NCBI GenBank assembly: GCA_036362985.1
Contig: JAYGXS010000007.1
Location: forward strand, 3,722,359 to 3,786,358
DNA: 64,000 nucleotides
Direction: 5' to 3'
Origin: Ligula intestinalis
Lineage: Eukaryota; Platyhelminthes; Cestoda; Diphyllobothriidea; Diphyllobothriidae
Shown: piece after piece, positions 22,095 to 32,400 of the stretch
Position numbering within the stretch: the stretch's first letter is position 1
How the letters are laid out: each line of letters starts with the position of its first letter
Position numbers and translations under genes: made by a program
The notes under the pieces: model-generated
What the model saw: only the letters and a program-made list of their open reading frames with translations
Database searches by the model: none
What the model was told of the DNA's origin: nothing

Positions 22095-22200
22095 AAAGTG
22101 GTGACCCTCGGGTGATACACGACTTGTAGTTGCGTATGCCTGGCTGATGAACGGCTAATCAGGCCGAAATGGCCACGCCAGTCTCCCGCTTGACTATGGC
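22095..22200 (+). repeat. SINE tail with near-hammerhead motif
   Basis: CCTCGGGTGAT at 22106 is the junction block seen in the other SINEs. The tail 22140-22181 reads CTGG, CTGATGA, AC, GGCTAATCAGGCC, GAAA, TGGCCA, CG and CCAG. Stem I (CTGG/CCAG) is intact. The cleavage-site TC has become CG, and the first positions of stem II are mismatched. The tRNA-like head upstream is too decayed to delimit. Confidence 0.6.
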
Positions 22201-22203
22201 ACT

Positions 22204-22325
22204 AATTTGAGTTGACCCATTTGTGAAAAAAAACTCGGGGAGTTTGGCGGGATTTGAACCCACATATTATAAAAGGCCTTCACTGGAAACCAACGATCTA
22301 GCCGCTAAGCTACATACGCCCCATC
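22204..22325 (-). mobile_element. tRNA-like sequence attached to an R-arm terminal repeat, copy 1 (partial)
   Basis: The left terminal arm (22204-22250: TTGAGTTGACC, TTGTGAAAAAAAACTC, then GTTTGGCGG) matches the arm at 22482-22553. It is joined to a minus-strand tRNA-like sequence with A-box TAGCTTAGCGGCTAGA and B-box GGGTTCAAATCCC in a 5-bp T-stem. The acceptor halves pair at five of seven positions. The other terminal arm is missing. Confidence 0.6.
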
Positions 22326-22481
22326 CTGCGCCATTAATTAAATCCCAATGGGGTCGATTTTACCCGTCCAACTTTGCCCCTCGTATGAAATCCACCAATA
22401 GGGGACAGCAAGTTGACTGCCCAAGCAGGATTTCCAAAGCAATCATCTAGAATCCGCCAGAATGTCTACTAGGCTGACTTG

Positions 22482-22690
22482 CTTATTAGGGGTTTGGCAG
22501 ATTTGCATAATTTGAGTTGACTCAATTGTGAAAAAATCTCAAGGTGTTTCGCGTTTGTGGCTAAGCGGTTAGAGCGTCGGCTTCCTGTAAAGGTCACCTC
22601 TTATACGCGGGTTCAAATGCCGCCAAACGCCTCGAGTTTTTTTCAGAATAGGGTCAACTCAAGTTGAGCAAATCTGTCAGCCCCCTAATA
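22482..22690 (+). mobile_element. Short element: tRNA-like core inside ~70-bp inverted terminal arms
   Basis: The left arm 22482-22553 and right arm 22619-22690 are inverted: left TTATTAGGGG, CAGATTTGC, TTGAGTTGAC, GAAAAAATCTC; right, reverse-complemented, ATATTAGGGG, CAGATTTGC, TTGAGTTGAC, GAAAAAAACTC. Between them lies a complete tRNA-like cloverleaf at 22551-22630. Inverted arms suggest a MITE-like DNA element, whereas a tRNA core suggests a SINE. The combination is unusual, and a partial second copy lies at 22204-22325. Confidence 0.65.
22551..22630 (+). tRNA. tRNA-like sequence (pseudo-tRNA), anticodon not assigned
   Basis: The 80-nt sequence has a perfect 7-bp acceptor stem (GCGTTTG / CAAACGC), an A-box-like TGGCTAAGCGGTTAGA and a T-arm GCGGG-TTCAAAT-GCCGC with one mismatch. 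The anticodon arm does not fold cleanly, and the region between it and the T-arm is slightly long, so no isotype is given. The 3' acceptor half overlaps the inner edge of the right terminal arm. Most likely a mobile-element-borne pseudo-tRNA rather than a functional gene. Confidence 0.5.
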
Positions 22691-22844
22691 TGGCACTTAC
22701 GTTTACTTTCTGGCTCTCCTAGCTGCTATACTGATGCTAAAGGAGCTCGATATTAGGCAAAATGGAAGGAGCGGATCCCGTACCTGATCGATCAGTGCCT
22801 TTCCACCATTGTTCATAGTCCTGATTGAAACGATAAAAACAGTG

Positions 22845-22985
22845 AGTACGTGGTTCAATGGTTAAATTGTTTGACCTCTTATCAACAGGTCGCGGGTGCA
22901 AGCCTCGGGTGCTGCCAAAAGTGGGGAAGGATACGGCCGACTGGTGACAGCTTAAAGCCAGAAGTCTGCGCAGCAGTCTGCAATG
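22845..22985 (+). repeat. tRNA-derived SINE with degenerate hammerhead-like tail
   Basis: The head at about 22853 (A-box-like TGGTTCAATGGTTAAA, B-box-like GCGGGTGCAAGCC, then CCTCGGGTG) closely resembles the SINE head at 4923-5083. The tail from 22929 reads GGCCGA, CTGGTGA, an AGCTTAAAGCCA hairpin and GAAG, a mutated version of the CTGATGA...GAAA tail. Confidence 0.65.
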
Positions 22986-23197
22986 TTCATTGTGAACACC
23001 TTTAATTTATGTGCAGCGATTATGCCCATGTACGCATCCAGGAAGTCAAGTTAAGCGAACGAACATTTTTGATTAATTCATCATCGGGCATGTACGATCA
23101 TATAAAGGGAGGGTGGAGTTAGCAAAAGTTTGAGCAAGAAATGTTAAAAGATCAGAGGGACAAGGGGCTCTACAATTAGTTCATATCTACAGGTCAT

Positions 23198-23795
23198 CTC
23201 GTCGTCGCTTTAGAACAAGAGGACAGACAGTGCCTTCCCTGTCTGGACGTCCTTCTTAGTAGAACGCCGGATGAAACGATACGTAGAGATGTATTTCGCA
23301 AAAACACCTGGACAGCGCAATACAATAATTTCGACAGTCTTGTGCCATGAAGTCAGAAACGAGGCCTAGTCTGCTTCTTCACGAACTGAGCTAGAGAAAC
23401 ATGTTCTCCAGAGAAACTGGAGTTCAAGCTCACAGTCATTCAAAACACCTTACAAAAAATGGCTTCCCCAATAAATTCATTTATGAGTTTATGGAGGAAC
23501 GTTTACCAAAATCGGAAGTGCCGATGGCGGAGAAGAAAACTTTATTCATAACATTGCCTTTTCAGCGGGATCTAACAAAAAAACTTCTACAGCGACAGTG
23601 GTCACCGGATGGACGTTAACCAAGTGTTTCGAGTCTTGTAAGAAAAGCCGGCGAGACATTCCAATTACCTGTGTCAGCGGATACTTGCGACGGCAAAGGC
23701 CGTCACCATACACCTTACAAACCCGATCTTATGTGCACAGAAGTCCTTCGTAGTGGCTCTACAGCTCCCGAGGCCGAGAACAAAGTAAAAACCCA
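23198..23795 (+). mobile_element. Penelope-like element fragment, family A, RT end and endonuclease end with internal deletion
   Basis: The plus-strand frames encode LPCLDVLLSRTPDETIRRDV and FRKNTWTAQYNNFDS, the C-terminal part of a PLE reverse transcriptase. They continue as NGFPNKFIYEF and EKKTLFITLPFQRD in an uninterrupted frame (23401-23619), then after a frame change MDVNQVFRVL. The sequence then jumps to CQRILATAKAVTIHLTNPIL and CAQKSFVVALQLPRP, the end of the GIY-YIG domain. The GIY-YIG box between these is deleted. Residue matches to 25110-25955 place it in family A. No hammerhead-like end was found in the expected place downstream. Confidence 0.8.
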
Positions 23796-23799
23796 TCTG

Positions 23800-24870
23800 A
23801 ACACCTCTTATCGTACAGCGACACGATGAGCAGACAGTGACAACGGGTGTCAAGACGCCACGAAGTGGTGACGAGATGAATGTTTGACATGGTCTAATGG
23901 CATGACGCGTCCCTCTTATCTCTTGACAATTTCTACTCTCTCTCTCACTTAAAACTTTGCTTACCCTATCCTCCCTTTTAATTTGTCTATGCCTCTTACC
24001 ATAATTCTTCAGTTATAATGAATTTCACGGCTCAAAATGCTTACTTCCTCGTCTCATGCCTACGTTGTAGCCCCTATAAAAATCTGCAGGTGCAGATAAA
24101 AATCGTGCCTAGGACATCGCAAGCAAACTGCTATGGCACGTTTGTTTTTTGTCAGAATTTGCGGAGAGTTAAGCGGGTTAATTTTCATCAAACACAAAAT
24201 TGCAGAAAATGCTTGAAAAACTCTGTGCTTTGCTCTCAGTAACGCATCTTTCGTGCGCATCCGTCCGTGTACAGGCCAGGCGGTTCTGCTCGGAACGTGG
24301 CGTTTCCAAGTGACTCGCCCTTCCTAGCATAGGCGACAAATGTAGGCACAGTATCAGAAGTTGGATTTGCCTTAGTGGCAGGATACACACAAGTCTCCCC
24401 ACAAAGACAATCAGTGTGGTCTACAGCATTATGGAGACCGGAATAGACCGAGGAAAGGTAAAATAAACGTGGCACTTTGTGAGTGTGACCTAGATTGGAA
24501 TTTTTAGAAAATGTCCATGAAGATAAGCACAGAAGGAATGCGCGCAAATGTGTGAGTCATAGGACGTTGTTGACAAGGCGTGTGTGGAATTTCTAAAACG
24601 AGGATTTTATGTGTCTGTCGTTTCGGATAAACGCTCAAGAGCATGATCAAAGACAGCAGGAAATGCAAAATAGTCATAAAACACAGATGTTATGCTACCG
24701 TTCAAATTTGAAAAATTCAGAAATCCAGGAGAAGAATGAGAGTTTATCTTCTGCTCACTGGAATAAATTTGTAGGTTTTACAGACGTTTCGGGCATCTGG
24801 ACCGGCTGTCCTTTATGGAAGCAAATACAGATTTAATCGATCAACAAATTACAATTTCAGAAGAGTATTT
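23800..24870. other. Unassigned stretch with an open frame at 24236-24547
   Basis: A 103-codon minus-strand frame (24236-24547) is somewhat richer in G and C than its surroundings and contains a Cys-rich DCLCGETC segment. I recognise no family, and no convincing splice context was established. It could be an exon, a repeat, or a chance opening. The rest is featureless. Confidence 0.3.
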
Positions 24871-24880
24871 GGCAAGCAAA

Positions 24881-24910
24881 CGTAGCTTTCGATAAATTCT
24901 CATCGGGCCG
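24881..24910 (-). ncRNA. Hammerhead-like 3' end of PLE family A
   Basis: Minus strand: CGGC, CCGATGA (one change from CTGATGA), GAATTTATC with a two-pair stem II, GAAA, GCTACG. It lies about 200 bp beyond the end of the minus-strand family A endonuclease frame (25110), the same relative place as 55291-55322 beyond 55411. It is therefore probably the 3' terminal motif of the same insertion. Confidence 0.55.
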
Positions 24911-25109
24911 TTAAAATTATATAGGGAGGGGTGCAAGTTAACATGCTGGTAATCAAGCTATTACAAAACGCAAGTTAGTCATGGGGATGAGGAAGGGGGT
25001 GTAAGGTTGGTAGAAATCAGTTAATGAGAGTTTGTTGAGTCCGAACAGGGGATGAACGGGAAGGGGGTGGGGTTGGGTGAAGCGGCAGAAAGCTCGAAAA
25101 GATGCAGGT

Positions 25110-25955
25110 AGTTACGGAACCGTTGGCCAAGCCAAGCTTGGGGCCTGCAGGAGGTTCTTCTGCGCGCACAGGACCGGCTTCTTCAACCGGATCGCGGTTG
25201 CTTCTGCTGTTGCCAGCAAACGCTGACCCAGGGGCTTTGGGTAGTTTGGCGAGACCTTGTAAATTACCTTAAAGGCTTCGCTGGGGCCCACACGATGTCC
25301 GGAGTCAACCATGTGGTCAAGGATTGAGCTATTGATGCTTCTGACTTTGCCCTTGGCCAGTCATGCCGGGAGGGGCTCCTGTAGTATTTTTGATAGGCGC
25401 CGAGTCGTGCGACCGATATAACTTGCTCCACAAGAACAAGTGAATAAGTGTGTGCACATGGAGGTGGTCTGAGTTGACAGCCTGTCTTTACCTTCGCCGT
25501 GCAGGACCGGGTTCGTTGCTGGGAAGGTTCATGCTACGGCTTGGTTAAGCTGTCTGCTGAGAAGCTCGCTTGCTGCGTCCCCTTGAAGGGGAACTTTAAT
25601 GAAAAAGGTCTTCTTTTCTGCAGTTGGTGTAATAGGCTTCTGTTTTTTCTTCGTCATATTCTTCATGATAAATCTGTCCAGATACCCGTTCTCCCGAAGC
25701 AGGTCCTGGAGTTTTTGGAGTTCGATTCCAATAGTGTCTCCCGAACAGATTTTCCTGGCTCTTTGCGTTAAACATCAGATCAGATTACGTTTCTGTTGGA
25801 TAGGTACAACACTGTTAAAATTTGTGTACTTTCCGGACCAGGTTATCTTACGATAAACGCTCCTTCGGATGCTACCATCAGGTCTTTGACTTAGGAGGAC
25901 ATTCAAGAAGGGAAGCGAACCTGCCGTCTCCACTTCGAGGGTGAACTTGATGGAG
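25110..25955 (-). mobile_element. Penelope-like element, family A: RT C-terminus through GIY-YIG endonuclease
   Basis: This is the best-preserved PLE in the window. In one minus-strand frame, from 25955 downward, it encodes LEVETAGSLPFLNVLLSQRP, GSIRRSVYRKITWSGKYTNF and NSVVPIQQKR (RT C-terminus). The linker follows with LLRENGYLDRF and EKKTFFIKVPFKGD. The endonuclease has THLFTCSCGASYIGRTTRRL, HMVDSGHRVGPSEAFKVIYK, LGQRLLATAEATAIRLKKP and VLCAQKNLLQAPSLAWP. Three in-frame stops interrupt about 280 codons, after KRNLI, after LNQAVA and after LQEPLPA. The RT palm with its catalytic aspartates is absent, so the copy is 5'-truncated and inactive. Its 5' edge abuts a plus-strand family B fragment. 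Confidence 0.9.
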
Positions 25956-26277
25956 AGATGTGCTTATTTCACAGTACTAAGAAGCTGAAGGCGTTGGTGT
26001 TGGGCTCGCAAATTGCAACACACATAGGAAAAACAAGCAAAAAGCTCGATATTCAAGGAGCGGCCATCGTAGGCCGAGGAGCCTCAAAAGCTGAAAGATT
26101 GATGCATGAGGCACGGCAGTCAGCCGCCAGCTCTGTCAACAGGCATCTGGACCACCCTGCGGCCTACAAATTCCTATGCCATTACATAAGTAAGCGACAA
26201 GACACAGTCAAATCGAAGTCAGTATTTGCAGACGAAGACGACCCCGTGACGAAACCACCGGAAGATGGAGCAGAATA
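25955..26277 (+). mobile_element. Penelope-like element fragment, family B, GIY-YIG domain C-terminal half
   Basis: An open frame of about 106 codons ends at the TAA at 26276. It encodes LGSQIATHIGKTSKKLDIQG, AAIVGRGASKAERLMHEARQ, SSVNRHLDHPAAYKFLCHYI and SKRQDTVK. The same pattern (A-x-H-x-x-x-T, D-x-Q-G-x-x-I-V-G-R, S-x-N-R-H-L-D-x-P) recurs at 36855-37330 and 39905-40330. It is uninterrupted, but it begins inside the domain at the junction with the opposing family A copy. The native stop seems preserved. Confidence 0.85.
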
Positions 26278-27005
26278 ACTAGCATCCTTTATTTCTTGCC
26301 GTCACTCCAAGTCAATGTCCACACGCAGGGTTAAACAGCGAAGAGAGAAAAAATTGGTCAGCCGAAGGCTGATCGATGATGGTAGTATTCGTTTCGACAA
26401 GGAACAGCCAGCCCAGCTATCCATATAGTCAGTCACCCTTCAAATTTGTTTCCAGTGAGCAGAGGATGAACTCTAATTAAGAGTCATCGCCATAATCTGG
26501 TTATTTCATATAGGTGGACACTGTTGTCAGTCATCGCTGAACTCTTATCATCGGCATCGGATTTGGACGTGATTATTACTTACGAATATGACTCCCAAAG
26601 GTAGCCATGAAGGAGAGTTATACTTCTGAGCTCGCCTAGCGGCTAACTACAGTACTGAAGGGAAGGTCATTTTTCGATTTTAAAAAGTGTCTTCATTGCG
26701 AATGGTTTTGAAACCTACCGACCGTTACAACTGATTCACAGTTGTTTGCCTGCGTGTTGTGTACATTATGCGTAAAGAAAAGTGTTTTTTCCCAAAGGTG
26801 TAACAAAAAGATCCCATATAATATAGATATTATAGGCAACACTTATAAATTGACGGACATTATGTATTATGAATGAATACTTCCCAGTCGTAAAGTGTCG
26901 CAAAATAAAAAAATTAAATCAAAATATACCGTTCCTTAAAGTATAAAATTGGAAGAGGGTGTACTATACAGTCAACGAAGGGCAAAGATGAAGTAAACGT
27001 TTTTG
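26278..27005. other. Gene-free stretch
   Basis: Probably includes the 3' untranslated part of the family B copy just upstream. A CTGATCGATGATGG segment near 26365 is not a convincing hammerhead. Nothing else was recognised. Confidence 0.4.
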
Positions 27006-27009
27006 ATTG

Positions 27010-27150
27010 TTTTCTGAAAAATACGCTTGAATTAATAGAGGCAGTCAAAATCATGTAACTGAATGCACACTCATTAAGCGGCCAATTTTACAGCGCATTT
27101 ATCTTTTAAGAGTTAAAAAGCCGGCATCCTGAAAAGGCTACAACTTTTTC
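27010..27150 (-). repeat. Dispersed repeat R1, inverted 5' portion
   Basis: The reverse complement carries GGATGCCGGC, a TTTTTAA-CT segment, TTTTGACTGCCT and ATTCAAGCGTATTTT in the order seen at the start of the R1 copies at 44230 and 61165. Confidence 0.5.
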
Positions 27151-27476
27151 AGATGAGGTTACAGGATGATATATATTACAAATCCAAACCAGCCATTCTA
27201 AAGTTTGGTCAAACAAAGCCTAAGTACCGAACATGGGGACAGAAGGTCGTCTCGCGCGTTAAAAGAATTACCCCTGAACAATTATTTTGAGTTCGGGTAT
27301 AATTTATGTGCTTTGCTTCCGCAAGTTTGGCCATTTGCGACCTACAAACTTTTAACATTCATTGCAAGATCACTTCTCGAAGTGCATTGACTCATTCTCA
27401 AACTTAATATCAGTTCATAATCTGTATTAGCTAGACGTTAATTGACCATGACAGTTTTACTCGAGCGAACCCTGCT

Positions 27477-27565
27477 GTGGTTAAGCATGCCTTATGTGAG
27501 CTAGTTGGTTATAAACATGAACTAAGGCAAAGGTTCGCATCCCAGGTTCGTGTACAGAAGAAGAA
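27477..27565 (+). repeat. Possible tRNA-like SINE head
   Basis: GAGCTAGTTGGTTATAAAC resembles an A-box and AAAGGTTCGCATCCC, about 30 bases downstream, resembles a B-box. No cloverleaf or shared SINE body was found, so this is a weak call. Confidence 0.3.
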
Positions 27566-28086
27566 GAAGCTGCATCGATCACAGGAATCACAGTTTATAT
27601 GGTCTGAGCTTTCGAATTCCTACAGCAGTCCATCGTCAGAGATACGAAACAGCAACGAATGGAGAGCTAGATATGGCATGTTTATAAAAAAACATTTGAA
27701 AGATCAAATAAAACGTCATGGGGGTGAGGAAGGAGAAGGAGAGCACTAATTTACCACCGTCACTGCGACGGTATCTCCGGACTCACGTTCCTATGAAGTA
27801 TGATTGACACTTCCCCCCATAAAGGTTGCTTGCTTCGTTCAACGACAGCCACCCGCCTTTTTGCCTGTTATTTAAGAAGTATGACGATATAATTATAAAT
27901 CAGCCAAAATCTATTATAAAAGTGTGTTTGGTTGCCATCTGGTGGATTCTAGATCAATTGCTTACGAAATCCTACTGCGGCAGTAAGTTTACTGCATCAG
28001 AATTTGTGAATTCTACACGTTGCAATAGGCTGAGCGGTAATAATGCTATATGTGTGATTTGATTTACTGTTTTTAATGTGGTTTTC

Positions 28087-28151
28087 GTAGTTCATTTGGC
28101 TGTACTAAGGCCTCCTCATCGTTGGCTTGGGTTCAAATCCCACTGAACTAC
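28087..28151 (+). tRNA. Shortened tRNA-like sequence (65 nt)
   Basis: A perfect acceptor stem, GTAGTTC at 28087-28093 with GAACTAC at 28145-28151, encloses a B-box GGGTTCAAATCCC in a T-arm. Only about 30 nt separate the acceptor from the T-arm, too few for both a D-arm and an anticodon arm. It is probably a deleted tRNA or a tRNA-derived repeat, not a working gene. Confidence 0.45.
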
Positions 28152-28984
28152 AATTGGATTTAAGGAATAAGTTTAATCTGCCAAACGTCTCTCTACTTCT
28201 ATGTTTATTAGAATCTAAAATCTTTGAGCTAGCACCCATTCAGACAGCCTTCGTATTATAACGATATAATCGAGTACTATGTGCTTTTTTAGAATAAGGA
28301 AAAGTAGTGTTTTTGCAAAGACATCCTTAAATATGTTTTCATAATATTTTGGTCTTTACATACTACTAGGTGGTGATGCCATCCATATGTCCAAACATAA
28401 CCTGTAGCTGAGCATAGGACATGCTCGTCAAGTACGCTTGCATTATACATAAAGTTAGAACTCAAAAAAGCATAATTCCGTAGCAGATATATTTTTACGG
28501 TATTTTCCTGCGCGTAATTAAATTTGCCACAATTATTCCAATTTACGTTTAAAAATAAATTTGCACATTTGAGTCAAAAGGGCTTTTTTACCATATAAAC
28601 TGATTGCATCCTCGCGGAGGGATTGCCGCAGATTCTATGCATACATATTTTCTGAATTTGCCTCGAAATATACTTCTTATTAGTGACTATTTTTGCATTG
28701 AAGAAAGGAAGAATTTCGCTTTCCCATAAATGCTATCCGAAGATAGTTGGAGACAGACCTGTGCAAATGCGTGTGGAGGACCCTCTAATTGCATTCGTCT
28801 TACACAATGCGCATGCATGACAATTTCGAATGTCAGACCACCCACCACGAAAAGAATAATCTTTTTATTCCAACATAAATTTTAAATAATGGCTGAATAA
28901 AATTACACACGAAGACACGAAGTGATTTAAATGGCCATTAATGCCCTATATGCCAACAACATTTCGCCTCCCTGCACAGAAGAA

Positions 28985-29450
28985 CGACTGTGTCATGTGA
29001 CTGCTAAAACAGAATGCATTTCTGTCATTGATTTTGACTGCCTTTATAAATTCAAATATATTTTATGAAAAGCATGAAAGAAAAAAATCCTCGCTTGAAA
29101 TTACTTGATAGAAAAGTACGACTTTTATAACTTTTATCCTTAAAGGAAGAGTTTCCTTTGGTTTACAAAATGTCCAATTTTGAGTTTTTTTACGACTGTG
29201 CGGTGGTCATTCATAATATATCATATCCGTTAATTTATTAATGCTGCCACTGATGTATACAGCATGATACATGTCTACTGCAAAATCTTGTGAGAACTAT
29301 GCAAACATTTCTTTAAAACCGAAGGTAAGAGCGTATTTTTCCTTAAACAGGATGAACACAGCATGCAGTTTGCAAAATTTGAATTCAGTTCTAGCTGTTG
29401 GTAGCTTTCAAAATATTTCTGCAATTTGATGCTTAATGCCAAAAATTAAA
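28985..29450 (+). repeat. Dispersed repeat R1
   Basis: Collinear with 44440-44860 and 61370-61790. Shared blocks include GATTTTGACTGCCTTTATAA, ATTCAAATATATTTTATG, a TCCGTTAATTTATTAATG block, GAAAACTATG/GAGAACTATG, CTTAAACAGGATG and TTTGAATTCAG/TTCGAGTGTAGC. The 5' block is missing. Noncoding, AT-rich, and not assigned to a class. Confidence 0.6.
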
Positions 29451-32400
29451 ATATGTTTTCCACCATAAAATGCAGCAAGACACTTTTCTGACCGTGTGTC
29501 GCTTCATTACATCTTCGATTTTGGGTGCAAAAAATTGCATTTTATTCCGTGAACATGATCACTAAAAATGCTTTTTTTTCAAAAAAGGCATGGCAAGGTG
29601 AATTTCAGCAGTATACTTCCCAATAATGCACAGAACATTCATATAAAATAATTATGGCCAAGGCGAGGAAGACTAGCATGAACATTTATCAGTTTATTAG
29701 CCATCGCCAGCCAGTCATACCCAAACTCAACTCGTGCACCATACGTAAAGTGTATCAAATCGTTTTGGGATAATAAAGGACACCGTAAAGCTTTCCAATT
29801 TTTATTTTGATATGACCTTCGTAACTGCCGCACGCATAGGTCAGTTAAATACCTAATTTTGGTGCTTTCTCAAGGCATAACTTAGCTAATTATACGGTGA
29901 AACTATTTTTAGGTATATATTAATTTTGGCCTCATACTGCTGGCGTTTGCCACTGTCCCAAACAGCCATGTATGAAAAAAATTAATATCAAATAATAATC
30001 AGTTGGGTAAAGCATTTTATGATTAAAATACTAAAAATGATTTATGTTAATGCAGATTTGCCAGACAAAACCAAATTTTGGAAGTAACGTTGACGAAAGG
30101 TTTGTTCTTTAAACCAATAGATTGTTAGAAATTCTAGCAGATATTTATATTTACACTTACGGTCAACAGCGATATTTCAATATTACTTGACAGATCTTTC
30201 GAAATGTTGGCATTTTTGAAATATTTATTGGTACTTTAATATATATGTTGCATTTAAATTTTAAATTCGTTTTTAAATATTAATGCAAAATGTGAACGTG
30301 CATGTGGTTTTCCTTGATAGTTAGATTGTTTCGTCAAACCACGGGAGTTTTGTAATTTTCGTTCACGTTTCACATATTTATATGTATAACACAGGATTTT
30401 CATCCTGTTTGAAAAAACTTTTTTATTTAAATTCCAAGCATAATCCTTATTCAAAATGCCATTACAAAGTTAAAAAACGCAGAAGAACATAATAGCCGCT
30501 TTTACCTTATTATCTGTCGATAGTGAGCCACTTTGTACAAAGAAAGAAATCTCTAATGTAACGCATGGCAAACTGCTTTGTCGTCTTGGAAAAAAATATC
30601 AGGTAGAAACAATGCCTAAAGGAAGTTTTCTACCTTGCTTTGTGTGCTTTTCGTTTTTTAAAAATATCGTCCTCTGACAAAAGCCTGAGTTTTGGTAAAA
30701 TCTGAAAATTCTCGTGGTTAAACGAAGCACTTTAACTGTCACAAAATCCGCGCCTATGCGCCAATCTAAAATAAACCGTAGTTATTTGAGACGGCTTTAA
30801 CAGAACCACATCAAAGCACAATGACCATTTCCTTTTGATGTAGTCCAATTTATGTCAAATGACGCAAAATAAGCATTGTTGTTTTTTTATTAAAAACATA
30901 CCATTTGGATATAGTAGGGAAAAAGTTTTTTGCATCTTGCTTTGTGGGTTATTCTTCAATCATATAGTCCTCGCCAGCAAAAAATCCTGCGTTTAACTAT
31001 AGTTAAGGCAAGCAAAGAAAGAACGTCACAACACAGCGCTTTATATAAAATTTGCAATCAATCAAATGCAGTCTGACCTAAATCCACTTACTATGGATTA
31101 AGACATAGGCAAAACAAGCTTATGCAACTCACTTATACACCCCTTGTCCCAGCATTTTGTCCTGCAAAAACGGTGGTTTTAGAGTTTAAGGGAGAAGAGA
31201 AATAGGATAAGCAGAAAAGTAAATTTTTATAAGTAAGTGTAAAGGGAAAAAATATAGTCGAAGTGGCTTCCCACGGCCCCTGAAGGCAGGTTGTTCCGCT
31301 TGAAAATTGAAGGCATGTGGGTGATCCACGCCGTGGACTATTCTTAACTAATTTCACAATGGTTAGTTAAAGTAGACGACCTACTAACAACCATTTAAAT
31401 TTTTCGAAAATTCAAAAAACCTGTAATTTGATAATTGGATTTTTCCACAAAAAGTAACATGATAATACAGATTAAAAAATGTGAAGGTATAAATCAACAA
31501 AATGTCTAAATACAGTTAAACTAAAATGCATTAAGCAACTTTTAAAGTATATTCCACTGCGTGTCCTAATCCTCCTCTTATAAAACCCGATAAAAACCAT
31601 TTTTATAGGAAAACATGCAGGTTGTATGGATTAAGGACGAACGAATGCTTTTATTTCCTTTTGGTTTTTGTCAATGCCAATGTTGCCAAACTTCAGTGAA
31701 GGAAAAACTGCAGTCAGTATTGACAATGCAAGCCTCCGGGGTGATAGAAGCGGGCTGATTGTTGTACAATGCAAATCGGACATGGTGGGTCATGATACTA
31801 CGTGCAGAATCATTTGAATTACTTCAACGACCAGCAGTGGTCTTGTGAGGACCAGCACATTGTTGAGGTTTGCCTAAAGTAGGCGGGTAACCTTTCGCAT
31901 GGGAGGATAACTGTCATTTATCCCAGAGCACTGTAAATAGAGACGATGGTTTACGCAGGAATTATTTGTAAAGTGATGGAAATCATCGCCGCGGCTGGTG
32001 CGCTCTCTTCACCTTTATCTACCCCAATGCCATGCTAAGTCAGAGCCAAAAGAAAGGGCTGAAATTATGGTCGGAAACAGTGCGGGAAAGAAAGGCGTTT
32101 ATTGCCTATCGTAAAGGTATCTGGTTTTCGTGATCGACAGTGATCACGATGTGAATGGCCACTGGATTCGACTAGTAGTCACGCATTATTGACACACTCT
32201 TCATTCAAAAAAAGAATCGCTGCTTTCACTTCCCAGGGGCAAATGGTATAACAAAGACATGCCTCTGGTGATAAAAAATTATGCACATTATTATAGATAG
32301 TTTATTATTATATGATTGTTATGTGGCATACATTTATATTTTTATTTTGAGCATATACCTATCTCATGAAAGGTGTTTACGTGCTTTCGAGTCGAACGAA

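Noticed and set aside
24236..24547. Cys-containing 103-codon frame as a secreted protein gene
   Set aside because: No signal peptide that stands out from chance, no family match and no splice context; left as unassigned.
26345..26400. Possible hammerhead (CTGATCGATGATGG ... TTTCGAC) downstream of the family B frame
   Set aside because: No GAAA in the right place and no stem II pairing.
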